Of a DNA stretch of 64,000 bases, positions 43,652-52,301 are shown piece after piece. The stretch lies in contig NZ_JQML01000001.1 in NCBI RefSeq assembly GCF_000744705.1, forward strand, positions 1,426,001 to 1,490,000, written 5' to 3'. The stretch's first letter is position 1, and every line of letters begins with the position of its first letter. A program made the translations under genes and the position numbers. This stretch comes from Streptacidiphilus albus JL83. GTDB lineage: Bacteria > Actinomycetota > Actinomycetes > Streptomycetales > Streptomycetaceae. The notes under the pieces are model-generated. The model was not told where the DNA came from and made no database searches. It saw only the letters and a program-made list of their open reading frames with translations.

Positions 43652-44755
43652 TCAGCCGAGGCGTGGCCGACGTCGGCGGCGGACGGCGCCGAACATCACG
43701 GCTCCGGCCCCGGTCAGTGCCGCTGCCCAGCCGAGTGCGGACGCCAGGTCGCCGGTGCCGGTGGGCGGCATGGTTCCCCCCTTCGATCTCGACCTTGATC
43801 CCGTCCAGGCCGCCGGCGCCATCAGGGTTCGTGCCCGGCAGCGGGTTGGGGTGTCCGAGTGCGCCGTGGCGGTGTTGAAGATGTCTGTCCCGTTGCCCCG
43901 GTAGGACTGCGAGAGCTTCACCGCGATCCGTTCGGTGACGCTCGCGCCGGGCAGGAGCGGATCGTGCACCGGGCAGGTGACCATCTGCCCCGAGGCACGA
44001 CACCCGGTCGGGGACCGGGCGAACACCAGTGCCTTGGGCAGCGGGTCGGTGACGAAGACGTTGCGTGCCGCGCTGGGGCCCCGGTTGGCGACCGTGATGA
44101 CGTAGTCGAACGGGTTCGACACCGTCACCGGCCTGCCGTTGGTCGGCGGCACCGCGTTCTTGGTGACCGTCAGGCCGGCCTGTGGCGGCAGGATGTCGGT
44201 CGTCCAGGTCCCGGTTGTCTGCGCCGGTCCGTTCGGCCCGGTGTAGGCGACCGTCACGGTGCCGGTCGTCCTGGCACCGCCCGGCGCGAGCGGATCCACC
44301 GGGAACCGCAGTGGGCCAGTGGTATAGACCAGGCCGCCGTTCACCAGCCCGCGGGGACGGGTACCGCCGGGCTTGAGGCCTGCCGGGATCTCGCAGGTGA
44401 TCCGGGTGCCCTTCGGGTCCTGCGCGCACTCGGTCGGCAGTTCGTCCTGCGTTCCGTGGAGGTACGTGGGGACCTCGATGGTGAGTACCGCCGGAGCCCG
44501 GGTAGTGGACGGGCCGAGGTTGACCACGTCGAACGCCTGGGTCCGGAACTCGCCGGGCCTGTGCGCCGCATGGCCGTCGCCGACCGCCAGCATGTCACCG
44601 ACCGGACAGACCTCGCTCTTGCCTTCCAAGGAGCAGTCCAGAGGCTGGCCGGTGTCGGCGTTGGAGAAGTTGATCAATGTCAATGCCGCGGGCAGGGTGT
44701 CGACGACCGAATAGAACCGTGCCGACTCCGACGGGCCCAGGTTCGTGATCGTCAC
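43652..44755 (-). CDS. DUF11-repeat surface protein, probably damaged
   Basis: 367 codons. Two DUF11/isopeptide-type repeats are visible (TITNLGPSESARFYSVVDTLP; PFDYVITVANRGPSAARNVFVTDPLPK). The C-terminus has MPPTGTGD, a membrane helix and RRRRR, the shape of a sortase LPxTG anchor with Leu replaced by Met. Two problems: the frame is open upstream of the GTG start with no signal peptide, so the 5' end may be missing, and between about 43795 and 43850 the expected sequence (PNPLPGTNPDGAGGLDGIKV) lies in another frame, i.e. two compensating frameshifts. Probably not a fully functional surface protein. Confidence 0.65.
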   Translation of the reverse strand: MTITNLGPSESARFYSVVDTLPAALTLINFSNADTGQPLDCSLEGKSEVCPVGDMLAVGDGHAAHRPGEFRTQAFDVVNLGPSTTRAPAVLTIEVPTYLHGTQDELPTECAQDPKGTRITCEIPAGLKPGGTRPRGLVNGGLVYTTGPLRFPVDPLAPGGARTTGTVTVAYTGPNGPAQTTGTWTTDILPPQAGLTVTKNAVPPTNGRPVTVSNPFDYVITVANRGPSAARNVFVTDPLPKALVFARSPTGCRASGQMVTCPVHDPLLPGASVTERIAVKLSQSYRGNGTDIFNTATAHSDTPTRCRARTLMAPAAWTGSRSRSKGGTMPPTGTGDLASALGWAAALTGAGAVMFGAVRRRRRPRLG

Positions 44756-44769
44756 CAGGTCCTCGACCC

Positions 44770-44864
44770 CGCGAGCCGGTCCTACCGCGACGGAGAGGTG
44801 TTCGTGGGCACGGTCAAGACCGCCGCTCCGTTCACCATGGAGATCGACCTCGGCAACGTTTGAC
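44770..44864 (+). pseudogene. C-terminal fragment, Uma2 endonuclease-like
   Basis: Reads SRSYRDGEVFVGTVKTAAPF and TMEIDLGNV before a TGA, similar to the tail of Uma2-family restriction-endonuclease-fold proteins. No start; it abuts the 5' end of the DUF11 gene on the other strand. The identification is tentative because the piece is short. Confidence 0.5.
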
Positions 44865-44894
44865 CTGTAGACAGGATCCTTCGACTTGGGACGA

Positions 44895-44977
44895 GTGACC
44901 GACCTCGACTTCGAGACGGTCTGCCAGGATCTGCTCAGCGATCTCCTCGGGTGCCGGTCGGAAATCTTCCCCCGTGG
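44895..44977 (+). pseudogene. N-terminal fragment, restriction endonuclease-like
   Basis: From GTG 44895 the frame reads VTDLDFETVCQDLLSDLLGC and RSEIFPRG, the usual opening of Mrr-type restriction endonucleases, then loses similarity as another protein-like frame begins at 44974. Too short to be active. Confidence 0.5.
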
Positions 44978-45057
44978 CCGACTACCACCGGATCATCGGC
45001 AACCACTCCGCGACGTTCCCGGCCCTCACCGAGGCGGACGTCGCCGAGATCCGAACG

Positions 45058-45864
45058 ATGTCAGTGGTCCACGGAACAATCGTCACTATGGAAAACCGAA
45101 TCTTTGAGGTCGCAGGTGCGGCCCTGTCCGTCGAGATCTCCGCCCACGAGGCGCTGCCGCCGCTGCTGCTCCTGCACGGCGGCATGGGCAGTACCGCTGA
45201 CTTCGCTGAACTCGTGCCGCTCCTCGCCGACGACTACCGGGTCATCTGCCCGGACAGTCGCGGGCACGGACGCTCCACGCTGGGCGACGTGCCGTTGAGC
45301 TATCAGCGTCTCGAACAGGACGCCCTCGCCGTCCTGGACGGGCTCGGCATCACGCGCGCAGATGTGATGGGGTTCAGCGACGGCGGCATCACCGGCCTCC
45401 GACTCGCCGCGCATCACCCCGACCGGGTCGGGACGCTGTTCACCATCGGCTCGGACTGGCAGTTGCCGGAGGCGAGCCGTGCGTTCAATTCGCGGGTCAC
45501 CCCGCAGTGGTGGCGTGACCGCAACCCGGACGGCCCGTACTCCGAGGCCGCCTATGCCGAGAAGAACCCGGAGCCCGACTTCGAGCGGCTGGTCACGGAG
45601 ACCGTGGCCATGTGGAGCGACAACACCGGCACACCCGGGTACCCCGGCGAGGACGTTCGGACCATCACCGCCCCGATCGTCATGATCCGCGGCACCGACG
45701 ACCATCTCTCCAGCCACGACCTTGCCATCGCCCTCCAAGCTGTTCATCCCGGGGCTGCACTGCACGAGTTCCCCGATGCCGGCCATGGGGTCGCCGCCAG
45801 CCGACCCGCAGAGGTTGCCACGATCATCCGCAGGGCACCCCGAATCCAAACCCCTGTCAGCTAG
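45058..45864 (+). CDS. Alpha/beta hydrolase
   Basis: 268 residues from the ATG at 45058. Oxyanion loop LLLHGGMGST, nucleophile elbow MGFSDGGITG (Ser), Asp in RGTDDHLSS and His in DAGHGVAAS complete the triad. Small-substrate esterase or lactonase activity is likely; no specific substrate. The frame is open upstream to a GTG at 44974 (ADYHRIIGNHSATFPALTEA), but that segment reads like the end of another truncated gene, so the shorter start with GAGATCC upstream is preferred. Confidence 0.8.
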   Translation: MSVVHGTIVTMENRIFEVAGAALSVEISAHEALPPLLLLHGGMGSTADFAELVPLLADDYRVICPDSRGHGRSTLGDVPLSYQRLEQDALAVLDGLGITRADVMGFSDGGITGLRLAAHHPDRVGTLFTIGSDWQLPEASRAFNSRVTPQWWRDRNPDGPYSEAAYAEKNPEPDFERLVTETVAMWSDNTGTPGYPGEDVRTITAPIVMIRGTDDHLSSHDLAIALQAVHPGAALHEFPDAGHGVAASRPAEVATIIRRAPRIQTPVS

Positions 45865-45953
45865 TGCTCTGACCGCCGAGGTTCGCCGGGTCCACTGACG
45901 GGGCGGCCCGTCGACCATGGGACGGCGGGCCGTCGAACCGGGCCGTACCGAGG

Positions 45954-46595
45954 TCAGCCGGCCTTGGCGGAGTCGAGATGACCGGTGTCACCGAGGCTGA
46001 CGACTTGGCGGTTGTGGAAGAAGTCGTCCTCGCGGAGCGTGGTGATGCTGCCCGGGCGCGCCCGGAAACTGGCATAGCCGACCGACTCGATCGGCATCTT
46101 GATCCAGGACGCCACGACGAGCGTCAGGGAGCCACCGTGCGTCACGATGATCTGGTGCTCGCACGGGCGCTGCAGGATCTCGTCCATGGCCGCGTAAATG
46201 CGCTGCGCCCACGCCGCCTTGGTCTCGCTACCCGCCACGCCCTCGTCGTGTTCCAGGCGCTCCCCGACAGCAGGTGGTGGGACGAAGCGCCGGTCCAGCC
46301 ACTCCTGCGGCTTTCCCTCCGCCTGGCCGTAGGACTTCTCCCGCAGCCTGCGATCAAGCTTCGGTTTCACGTCGAACAACTCGGCGGCCTCCTCGGCCGT
46401 CCGCCGGGTGCGCTGCAGATCCGAGGAGAACAACTCCACCTCGGCACCGTCCGGGACGTGGGCCCGCAGCGCCTGGGCAATGGAGACCGCGTCACGGACG
46501 CCGGCGGGCGTCAATTGCGAATCATGCCATCCGCCGACAACGCCCTCGATGTGGTGCTTCGCCTCCGGATGGGTGACGACGTAAAGAGTGCGCAT
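45954..46595 (-). CDS. Histidine phosphatase family protein
   Basis: 213 residues. The catalytic block reads [20 protein letters not shown], with the phosphohistidine in THPEA in place of the usual RHG, followed by [23 protein letters not shown] (second Arg) and VTHGGSLT (second His). This variant group of the phosphoglycerate-mutase-like superfamily is common in actinobacteria; substrate unknown. ATG with AAGGA nine nt upstream. Confidence 0.88.
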   Translation of the reverse strand: MRTLYVVTHPEAKHHIEGVVGGWHDSQLTPAGVRDAVSIAQALRAHVPDGAEVELFSSDLQRTRRTAEEAAELFDVKPKLDRRLREKSYGQAEGKPQEWLDRRFVPPPAVGERLEHDEGVAGSETKAAWAQRIYAAMDEILQRPCEHQIIVTHGGSLTLVVASWIKMPIESVGYASFRARPGSITTLREDDFFHNRQVVSLGDTGHLDSAKAG

Positions 46596-46646
46596 GGGTG
46601 ATGTCCTTCCGGTAGGTAGTGTCCTGCCTGATGGCCGTCCGCAACT

Positions 46647-47090
46647 ATGGAAGAGACGGCCGAGAACCATCAAACGGGTTCTCGGTGCGCGCAATTGTCA
46701 ATATCTGTGGACTGGGTCCCCGGTCCGCAGGGAGTCGTCGCTATGCTCGTCGCCCAGCGCGAGGCCATCGCGATCATGCAGGCCAACCCCGCGATCAGGG
46801 TCCGGCCGGGAACCGACGCCGGCTCCTACGAGGACATGCGGGAACGGGCCGTCACCGTGCTCTACGGAGAGCACCCCACACCCGACCGACGCGCCGCCCT
46901 CTACATCAGCCTCGCCGTCGCCGTCACGGTACCCGCCCTGGCCGATCTGCCCACCGACGCGCAGCGGGAGACCCTCACCCGCACCTGCACCCGCCTTTCA
47001 AAACCCGATGGCCCACCCGCGCCCGGACCCCTCACCGAGGAGGCCGGGTCGGTGGCCGGCTGCCGGTCGGGCGGCGGGGTGGTGGGTCAG
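46647..47090 (+). CDS. Hypothetical protein, 3' end uncertain
   Basis: From an ATG at 46647 the frame reads [40 protein letters not shown] and [20 protein letters not shown], a helical, protein-like sequence with host-type codon bias. It stays open to 47183 but beyond about 47085 it is antisense to the SnoaL-like gene, so the natural C-terminus is probably lost. No family recognised and no ribosome site, so it may be a remnant. Confidence 0.4.
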
Positions 47091-47443
47091 ACCTCGTTGT
47101 TCCACATGCGGAACTCGGTGCACCTGCCGTTCTTGTCGAACGTGACGGTCCAGAGGTTGGCGAAGGTACCGAGTTCCTTGTAGCGCCCGGTGCCCTCGAT
47201 CGCCGCGGTGTCACCGTTGATCACGAGGAGGGACCATTCGAAGTCCCAGCCGCCCTCCTGCCACGGCGTGCGGCTGAGCCAGCCCTCGATGATCGCCTCG
47301 CGGCCGACCCAGTCGGTCTCGTAGGGCCGTTCGTGGTACTCGGCCTGCGGGGTGAACAGCGCGGTGATGTCCTTCCTGCTGCTGGTGGTCCAGGCCCGGA
47401 CATAGCCCTCGACCCAGGCCTGTACCTGCTGTTCGGTCACCAT
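47087..47443 (-). CDS. SnoaL-like/NTF2-fold protein
   Basis: 118 residues with the cone-shaped NTF2-like fold: VEGYVRAWTTSSRKDITALF, PQAEYHERPYETDWVGREAI, WEGGW-type strand and GTFANLWTVTFDKNGRCTEF. Such proteins are polyketide cyclases, isomerases or ligand carriers; no catalytic residues can be assigned. It lies 43 bp downstream of the SDR gene on the same strand and may be cotranscribed with it. Confidence 0.85.
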   Translation of the reverse strand: MVTEQQVQAWVEGYVRAWTTSSRKDITALFTPQAEYHERPYETDWVGREAIIEGWLSRTPWQEGGWDFEWSLLVINGDTAAIEGTGRYKELGTFANLWTVTFDKNGRCTEFRMWNNEV

Positions 47444-47486
47444 CGCTACCGCCTTTCCCTGACGTGACGACGTCGCGCTGTTCTGT

Positions 47487-48230
47487 TCACCCTTGGGCCG
47501 TGGGACGGACGACGAGTTCGTTGACGTCCACCTCGGCAGGCCGGCTGATGGCGAAGTGGACGGCTTCGCCGATCGCGGCGGCGGGGATCGCGATGCCCAT
47601 CTGTCCCTGCACTGCGTCCCTGACGCCGCTGTCGCTGATGCCTCCGGTCAGCTCGCTCCGGGTCAGGCCGGGGCTGATCACGGTGACCCGCAGCTCCCGG
47701 CTCTCCTGACGCAACCCCTCGGACAGGGCCCGCACCGCGTGCTTGGTGGCGCTGTAGACGGCGGCGGTCGGATCCACGCGCAGCCCGGAGACGGAGGCGA
47801 TGTTCACGACGTGCCCGGCGCGCTGGGCCTGCATGATCGGCAGGACGGCGGCGATGCCGTGCAGCACCCCGCGCAGGTTGACGTCGATCATGCGGTTCCA
47901 CTCGTCGATCCGCAGCGCGTCCAGGCGTGACAGCGGCATCACTCCGGCGTTGTTGACCAGCACGTCGACGCACCCGTGGCGGCTGTGGGCGGCAGCGACG
48001 AAGGACTGCATGTCGGCCATGTCGGTGACATCCAGTTCGTGCGCCACGGCGCTGCCGCCGTGTGCCTCGATCTCCTTGGCGAGTACCGCCAGGCGGTCGG
48101 TGCGCCGTGCGCCGAGGACCACGTGGTGGCCCGCCGTGGCCAGCCTTCTGGCGGTGGCCTCACCGATTCCGCTGCTGGCCCCGGTGATCAGGACGACCTT
48201 GGGGGCGGCCGTCGCGGACGGGTACGTCAT
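47487..48230 (-). CDS. Short-chain dehydrogenase/reductase
   Basis: 247 residues, classical SDR: VLITGASSGIGEATARRLA (cofactor site), NNAGVMPLS, then IASVSG with the catalytic Ser and YSATKHA with Tyr and Lys. RRTDR after the second strand suggests NADP(H). ATG with GAGAGG upstream. Divergent from the XRE regulator at 48376, a common arrangement in which the regulator controls the reductase. Confidence 0.92.
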   Translation of the reverse strand: MTYPSATAAPKVVLITGASSGIGEATARRLATAGHHVVLGARRTDRLAVLAKEIEAHGGSAVAHELDVTDMADMQSFVAAAHSRHGCVDVLVNNAGVMPLSRLDALRIDEWNRMIDVNLRGVLHGIAAVLPIMQAQRAGHVVNIASVSGLRVDPTAAVYSATKHAVRALSEGLRQESRELRVTVISPGLTRSELTGGISDSGVRDAVQGQMGIAIPAAAIGEAVHFAISRPAEVDVNELVVRPTAQG

Positions 48231-48375
48231 GGGGGTGCCTCTCGGACTGTCGACGGCCGCGGTGACGGATGTGTCGGCCGTCGGTCCTGCCAGCATGTGC
48301 CCGATCGTGCGCAGGCGGCAGGACGGGTCTTCCTGGGTGCCCGACTCCTAGGAACGCGCGGCGTACGATCACCGC

Positions 48376-49185
48376 ATGAGCGGTAACGAACTGGGGCAGT
48401 TCCTGCTGGCGCGTCGCTCCCGTCTCAGCCCTGCCGACGTGGGCTTTCCCCGCTCGCAGGGGCGCCGGGTCAGCGGGCTGCGACGCGAGGAGGTCGCGGT
48501 CCTGGCCGGGGTCAGCGCCGACTACTACGCCCGTCTGGAGCAGGGCCGCGAGCGGCACCCCTCCGGCCAGGTGGTCGACGCCCTCGCCCGGGCCCTGCAC
48601 CTCGACACCGACGCCTGCTGGCACGCCTACCGCCTGGCCGGCCTCGTGCCGAAGCCCGACGTTTCCTCCCCCGCCGTGGAGCACGTCGCACCGGAACTGC
48701 TCGGGCTGATGGACGCCTTCCCGACCGCTGCGGCCTACGTGGTCAACCGCCGCCTGGAGGTCCTGGCCTCGAACCCCCTGGCCGACGCCCTGCTCTCCCC
48801 GCTCGCGGACCGGCGCGCCATGGCGCGTTCCCTCTTCTGCGACCCCGCGGCCCGGGACCTGTTCGCCGACTGGCACTCCGTGGCCAAGGACACCGTCGCC
48901 GCCCTGCGGCTGGCCCACGGCCACGATCCGCACGACCCCCGAACCGTCACCCTGATCGCCGACCTGCTCGCCGAGAGCGAGGATTTCGCGGCGCTGTGGA
49001 GCCAGCAGGACGTGGGCCGCCTGGGCAGCAGGACCAAGACGTTCAACCACCCCACGGCGGGTCGACTGACCCTCAGCTACCAGACCTTCGAGGTACAGGA
49101 CGCTCCCGGCCAGTACCTCCTGGTCGGCACCGCCGCGCCCGCGACCCCGGACGCCGCCCGCCTGACCCTGCTCGACCCCCGGTGA
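48376..49185 (+). CDS. XRE regulator with MmyB-like ligand-binding domain
   Basis: 269 residues. HTH at about 33-75 (GLRREEVAVLAGVSADYYAR, LEQGRERHPS), then the MmyB-type domain (about 100-265: AAYVVNRRLEVLASNPLADA, FNHPTAGRLTLSYQTFEVQD). These actinobacterial regulators usually control a divergent oxidoreductase, here the SDR. TACGAT (48364-48369) six nt before the ATG and no ribosome site suggest a leaderless message. Confidence 0.88.
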   Translation: MSGNELGQFLLARRSRLSPADVGFPRSQGRRVSGLRREEVAVLAGVSADYYARLEQGRERHPSGQVVDALARALHLDTDACWHAYRLAGLVPKPDVSSPAVEHVAPELLGLMDAFPTAAAYVVNRRLEVLASNPLADALLSPLADRRAMARSLFCDPAARDLFADWHSVAKDTVAALRLAHGHDPHDPRTVTLIADLLAESEDFAALWSQQDVGRLGSRTKTFNHPTAGRLTLSYQTFEVQDAPGQYLLVGTAAPATPDAARLTLLDPR

Positions 49186-49252
49186 ACGGAGGAGCAGTGG
49201 CCCCCGGTCCAGGTCACAGCCCGCATCGGGCGCCACCGAACGGCCTCCGAGC

Positions 49253-49408
49253 GGTACTCATCGCCGCTCAACGCTCGTCAACACTGGTCATCAGTCCATG
49301 CCTCGCAGTGTGCACCGGATGTGCACCGACCTCCGACTTCTGAGCAGGTAGGGCAAACCGACCCTTGCCCGACAAAAGCCGGAGCCTCAGAACATGCTCT
49401 GAGCTTGT
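49253..49408. repeat. Dispersed repeat, copy D
   Basis: Contains CGCTCAACGCTCGTCAACAC and TGTGCACCGGATGTGCACCG, like 22070-22150, followed by ACTTCTGAGCAGGTAGGGC and ACCGACCCTTG, like 23311-23345. A small hairpin (49386-49391 with 49398-49403) closes it. It links the two accessory stretches of the window. Confidence 0.6.
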
Positions 49409-49450
49409 CGTTTATGGTCGATGTGATCATCCGGGCCATGAGCGGCAAGG

Positions 49451-49981
49451 TCAGATGGTGATCCAGTATCGGCGCTTGGTGGACGTTCCGGCGGTGCGCA
49501 CGTCTTCCAGCACGCCGCCGTTGCGCTCGATGGTCCGCGCTGAGGCGAGATTGCCGTCGTCGCAGGTCACAAGGACCCGGTCCAGTCCGAGTCCACGCGC
49601 CTCGGGCAACACCGCCCCCAGGGCCCAGGTGGCCAGGCCTCGCCTTCTGGCGGAAGGCCGGATGCTGTAGCCGATGTGTCCGCCGACGTCGAGCAGGAAG
49701 TCGTTCAGGTAGTGCCGCAGGTCGATGGCTCCCAGGTAGGTGCCGTGCTCGACGATCCACCAGTGCGTGGCGTGGACGCGTTCCTCCCCGACGGGGACCG
49801 ACCGGTCCGACTGCTGACGCAGCCGCTCGACCCACGTCGAGAAGCCCTCGGGACTGTCGAGGTCGACATCAGGAGCCAGGCGTAGGCCGGTTCCGTCCTG
49901 GTGGGCGTCTGGAGGCCACTCCTCGCGCGCCGCGAGCCACGAGGAGTGCAGTCGATCAGTGGGTGCGATCAATTCCGGCAT
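49451..49981 (-). CDS. GNAT family acetyltransferase
   Basis: 176 residues. Acetyl-CoA loop IRPSARRRGLATWALGAVL (RRRGLA), then LVTCDDGNLASARTIERNGG, the usual C-terminal motif of RimJ/RimL-like GNATs. TATCGT at 49993-49988 lies six nt before the ATG with no Shine-Dalgarno, so leaderless initiation is likely. Substrate unknown. Confidence 0.88.
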   Translation of the reverse strand: MPELIAPTDRLHSSWLAAREEWPPDAHQDGTGLRLAPDVDLDSPEGFSTWVERLRQQSDRSVPVGEERVHATHWWIVEHGTYLGAIDLRHYLNDFLLDVGGHIGYSIRPSARRRGLATWALGAVLPEARGLGLDRVLVTCDDGNLASARTIERNGGVLEDVRTAGTSTKRRYWITI

Positions 49982-50254
49982 GAATCGACGATAACTGCAG
50001 GCAGTGGAGTGGTCTCCTTCTCAGCTTGCCGATTGTGCTCTTGTCCGCCGGCCACAGCGGTGGATGCTGTGGGCTGGCCGGTGCGTCGGGGTTTGGTGCC
50101 GGTCCTGTGGTGGGTTGGTCGGGTGTGGGCCGCGCCGGTGGCGAGGACGCGTCCGACGTCGTGGCGCGGGGCCTGGTGGCGGTTCTTCGAGCCGGCTGGG
50201 CGTCCGGGGCCGGGTTTGGTGGGTTTTTGAACTTGGGCCGGCGCGGGGGTCCTC

Positions 50255-50440
50255 GTGCACAGGTTCCTGAACCCCCGTCGGGACTCCGGCCGGACTTGCG
50301 GTGCCCGCCGCATCACTCGCGCCCTGGTCCGCACCGGCCATCGGGTGGCCAGGTGCACGGCGGAGCGCCTGATGCGCGAGCTGGGCCTCAAGGGCGTCAT
50401 CCGCAGGCGCAGGCGCACAGGGCGTTGTCGTCGGCCGACT
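50255..50440 (+). pseudogene. IS3-family transposase remnant (OrfB N-terminal part)
   Basis: Encodes ARRITRALVRTGHRVARCTA, ERLMRELGLKGVIRRRRRT, the conserved HTH_21 segment upstream of the rve integrase domain in IS3-family OrfB. The catalytic DDE domain is absent, and the surrounding sequence (49982-50250 and 50441-50654) has no intact frame. Confidence 0.75.
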
Positions 50441-50654
50441 CGGCGCACAGCCAGGCGGTGCGGGCTCTGCTCCCCCGCGGTGGGAGCTGCCGCGCCCTCT
50501 ACGAGTCTGGGCGACCGGCCCGGACTCGCCGTTCTTCGCAGGAGGTGCGCCATGCCCGGGCAACCGGTGGCCGACCTGGTGCTGACCGCAGGGGCCGGCT
50601 CCACATCGTCCGCACGCCCACCCGCCGGCCGGGCGTCACCCGTCGAGGCTTGGC

Positions 50655-51314
50655 TCAGCCCTTGGCGACCGCCGAGGCCCAGTCCAGGTTCACGCCCATC
50701 TGGGCGTACATGTCCGTGTAGCCGACGTAGCAGTCGAACTTCTCGATCTTGCCGTTGTGCAGGTACCAGAAGTCGGCGGTCGGCGCGTCGATCCTCGCGC
50801 CGGTCGGCTTGAGGGTGCCGGCCGGAGTCTGCAGCGGTCCCTCGAAGGTGCCCTGGATCGACAGTTCGAGGCTGATCTCGTCGCCGTTCACGGTGATGCT
50901 CTTCAGGTCGCGGTGGACGTCGGGGAAGATGGCGGCCATGGTGGTCAGGACGTCGCCGAGCGCCTTGCCCTGGTAGGTCTGGCCGGCGACCTCGTCGTTG
51001 AAGACGCCGTCACTGGTGAAGCTGTTGATGAACGCGTCGACGTTCAGGCTGTGGCCCTCCGCGTCGTGGTACGCGTTCAGGACGACTGCGAGATTGGCGA
51101 TCTCGTGCGCGGTCAGGTGGCGGTTGGTGAGCGGCAGCGCCGCCAGTTCGCCGGGGCTCAGGGCCGCGTGGGCCGCCGAGCCGCCGCCGGCGTGGCTCTG
51201 CGCGCTGCCGGCGGCCGGGCTTGCGGCCTGCGACGGTGCGGCGGCAATGGCGAGACCGCTCAGGCTCGCGACCGCGGCCGTGGTGACGATCGACTTCCAT
51301 CCGAGCGACTTCAT
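50655..51314 (-). CDS. Secreted SnoaL-like protein
   Basis: 219 residues. Signal peptide at residues 1-30 (KSIVTTAAVASLSGLAIAAA, cleavage near SQA). The mature part has a low-complexity Ser/Ala/Gly stretch, then an NTF2/SnoaL fold (AHEIANLAVVLNAYHDAEGH, TQGT-like strands, ADFWYLHNGKIEKFDCYVGY). GGAGGA upstream of the ATG. Divergent from a TetR gene, with operators in between, so it is probably repressed by that regulator. Exported members of this family are of unknown function. Confidence 0.85.
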   Translation of the reverse strand: MKSLGWKSIVTTAAVASLSGLAIAAAPSQAASPAAGSAQSHAGGGSAAHAALSPGELAALPLTNRHLTAHEIANLAVVLNAYHDAEGHSLNVDAFINSFTSDGVFNDEVAGQTYQGKALGDVLTTMAAIFPDVHRDLKSITVNGDEISLELSIQGTFEGPLQTPAGTLKPTGARIDAPTADFWYLHNGKIEKFDCYVGYTDMYAQMGVNLDWASAVAKG

Positions 51315-51389
51315 GTCGTGTTCCTCCGGGTTGGTTCTCGGGATCTGACGATCCGTCGAAGCAGTTGCGCGCCGAGTGCGGCACGTTAA

Positions 51390-51448
51390 AATCAATCGCT
51401 TGATTGACTGTATGAACGGCAGCGCAGACCTGTCAAGCGAATGATTGA
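51390..51448. promoter_or_regulatory. Two TCAA/TTGA palindromes upstream of the SnoaL-like gene
   Basis: 51390-51405 is AATCAA-TCGC-TTGATT, a perfect 6-bp inverted repeat; 51433-51448 is TCAAGCGAATGATTGA, which shares TCAAGCGA and TGATTGA with the reverse complement of the first. A third TCAA-N4-TTGA site lies at 51589-51600. Probable operators of the TetR at 51609. Confidence 0.65.
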
Positions 51449-51481
51449 TTTATGTGTTGCGGGGCGCCGTGCCCCGGACCC

Positions 51482-51513
51482 GGCGGCCCGGCGGCCCGGC
51501 GGCCCGGCGGCCC
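51482..51513. repeat. 8-bp tandem repeat (GGCGGCCC)4
   Basis: Four exact copies in the TetR/SnoaL intergenic region, between the operator sites. Confidence 0.9.
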
Positions 51514-51571
51514 GGCGACGACGACCCGACTCACGGGTGGACGACGGGCGGACCCGCCGCCGGACGGCCGC

Positions 51572-51601
51572 TTGACAGTAAATTAAATCAAGTGTTTGAA
51601 T
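51572..51601 (+). promoter_or_regulatory. Promoter of the TetR gene at 51609
   Basis: TTGACA (51572-51577), an 18-bp spacer and TTGAAT (51596-51601), seven nt before the ATG. The TCAAGTGTTTGA palindrome overlaps the -10, so autoregulation is likely and the message is probably leaderless. Confidence 0.65.
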
Positions 51602-51608
51602 ACTTCCC

Positions 51609-52241
51609 ATGGCGACAGAACGTGCAGATCAACGCCGCGAAGCCGGCCAGCGAACACGGGACGGGCTGCTGGCCGCCGCAGTGGAGCTGCTCGCGCGACA
51701 CGGCCAGGAGGGTGTGACCCTCCGCGAGGTCACGGATCACGCCGGAGCCAACGTCTCCGCGGTGAGCTACCACTTCGGGTCGCTGAGGACACTGTGCGAT
51801 GCGGCGATCGAGCACGCGCTGGAGCAGTACCTGGACGCGCAGATCGATGCGGTCGCCTCGCTCGACGACACGTCGGAGATCGAGGACCTGGCCGCGGCCT
51901 TCACCAGGCCGATGATGCGCGCGCTGGCGGCCGGCGGACCGGACCTGGCGGTCATCCGGACGGTGGCGCGGGTCGGGATCGACCCCCCCGAGGGCTGGGA
52001 CCGGCTGACGGCGAAGTTCCAGCAGTCCCGGCAGGACATCGTCCGCAAGCTCTCGGCGAGCCTTCCCGGGGTCGAGGAGCAGGAGTTGGACTTCCGCACC
52101 CGATGCGCGGCCGGTCTGCTGAACTGGCTCGCGCTGGCGCCCATCGGCGCCGAGTTGGCCGCCAAGCCCCCCGAGCAGATCGAACGGTGGCTGGTCCCCG
52201 TACTGGCCGGAGCATTCCGCGGCTCCCCGAACATCGGTTGA
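51609..52241 (+). CDS. TetR family regulator
   Basis: 210 residues. HTH at about 18-62: RDGLLAAAVELLARHGQEGV, TLREVTDHAGANVSAVSYHF, GSLRTLC. The C-terminal helical domain ends LAPIGAELAAKPPEQIERWL, resembling TetR_C domains of the AcrR/CerR group. Ligand unknown. Controls itself and the divergent secreted protein by context. Confidence 0.9.
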   Translation: MATERADQRREAGQRTRDGLLAAAVELLARHGQEGVTLREVTDHAGANVSAVSYHFGSLRTLCDAAIEHALEQYLDAQIDAVASLDDTSEIEDLAAAFTRPMMRALAAGGPDLAVIRTVARVGIDPPEGWDRLTAKFQQSRQDIVRKLSASLPGVEEQELDFRTRCAAGLLNWLALAPIGAELAAKPPEQIERWLVPVLAGAFRGSPNIG

Positions 52242-52301
52242 TCCGACCCGGCGCCCGCCGGAACACGGCCGGCCACCACGACAGCCGGCCGCACGGTCAC
52301 G

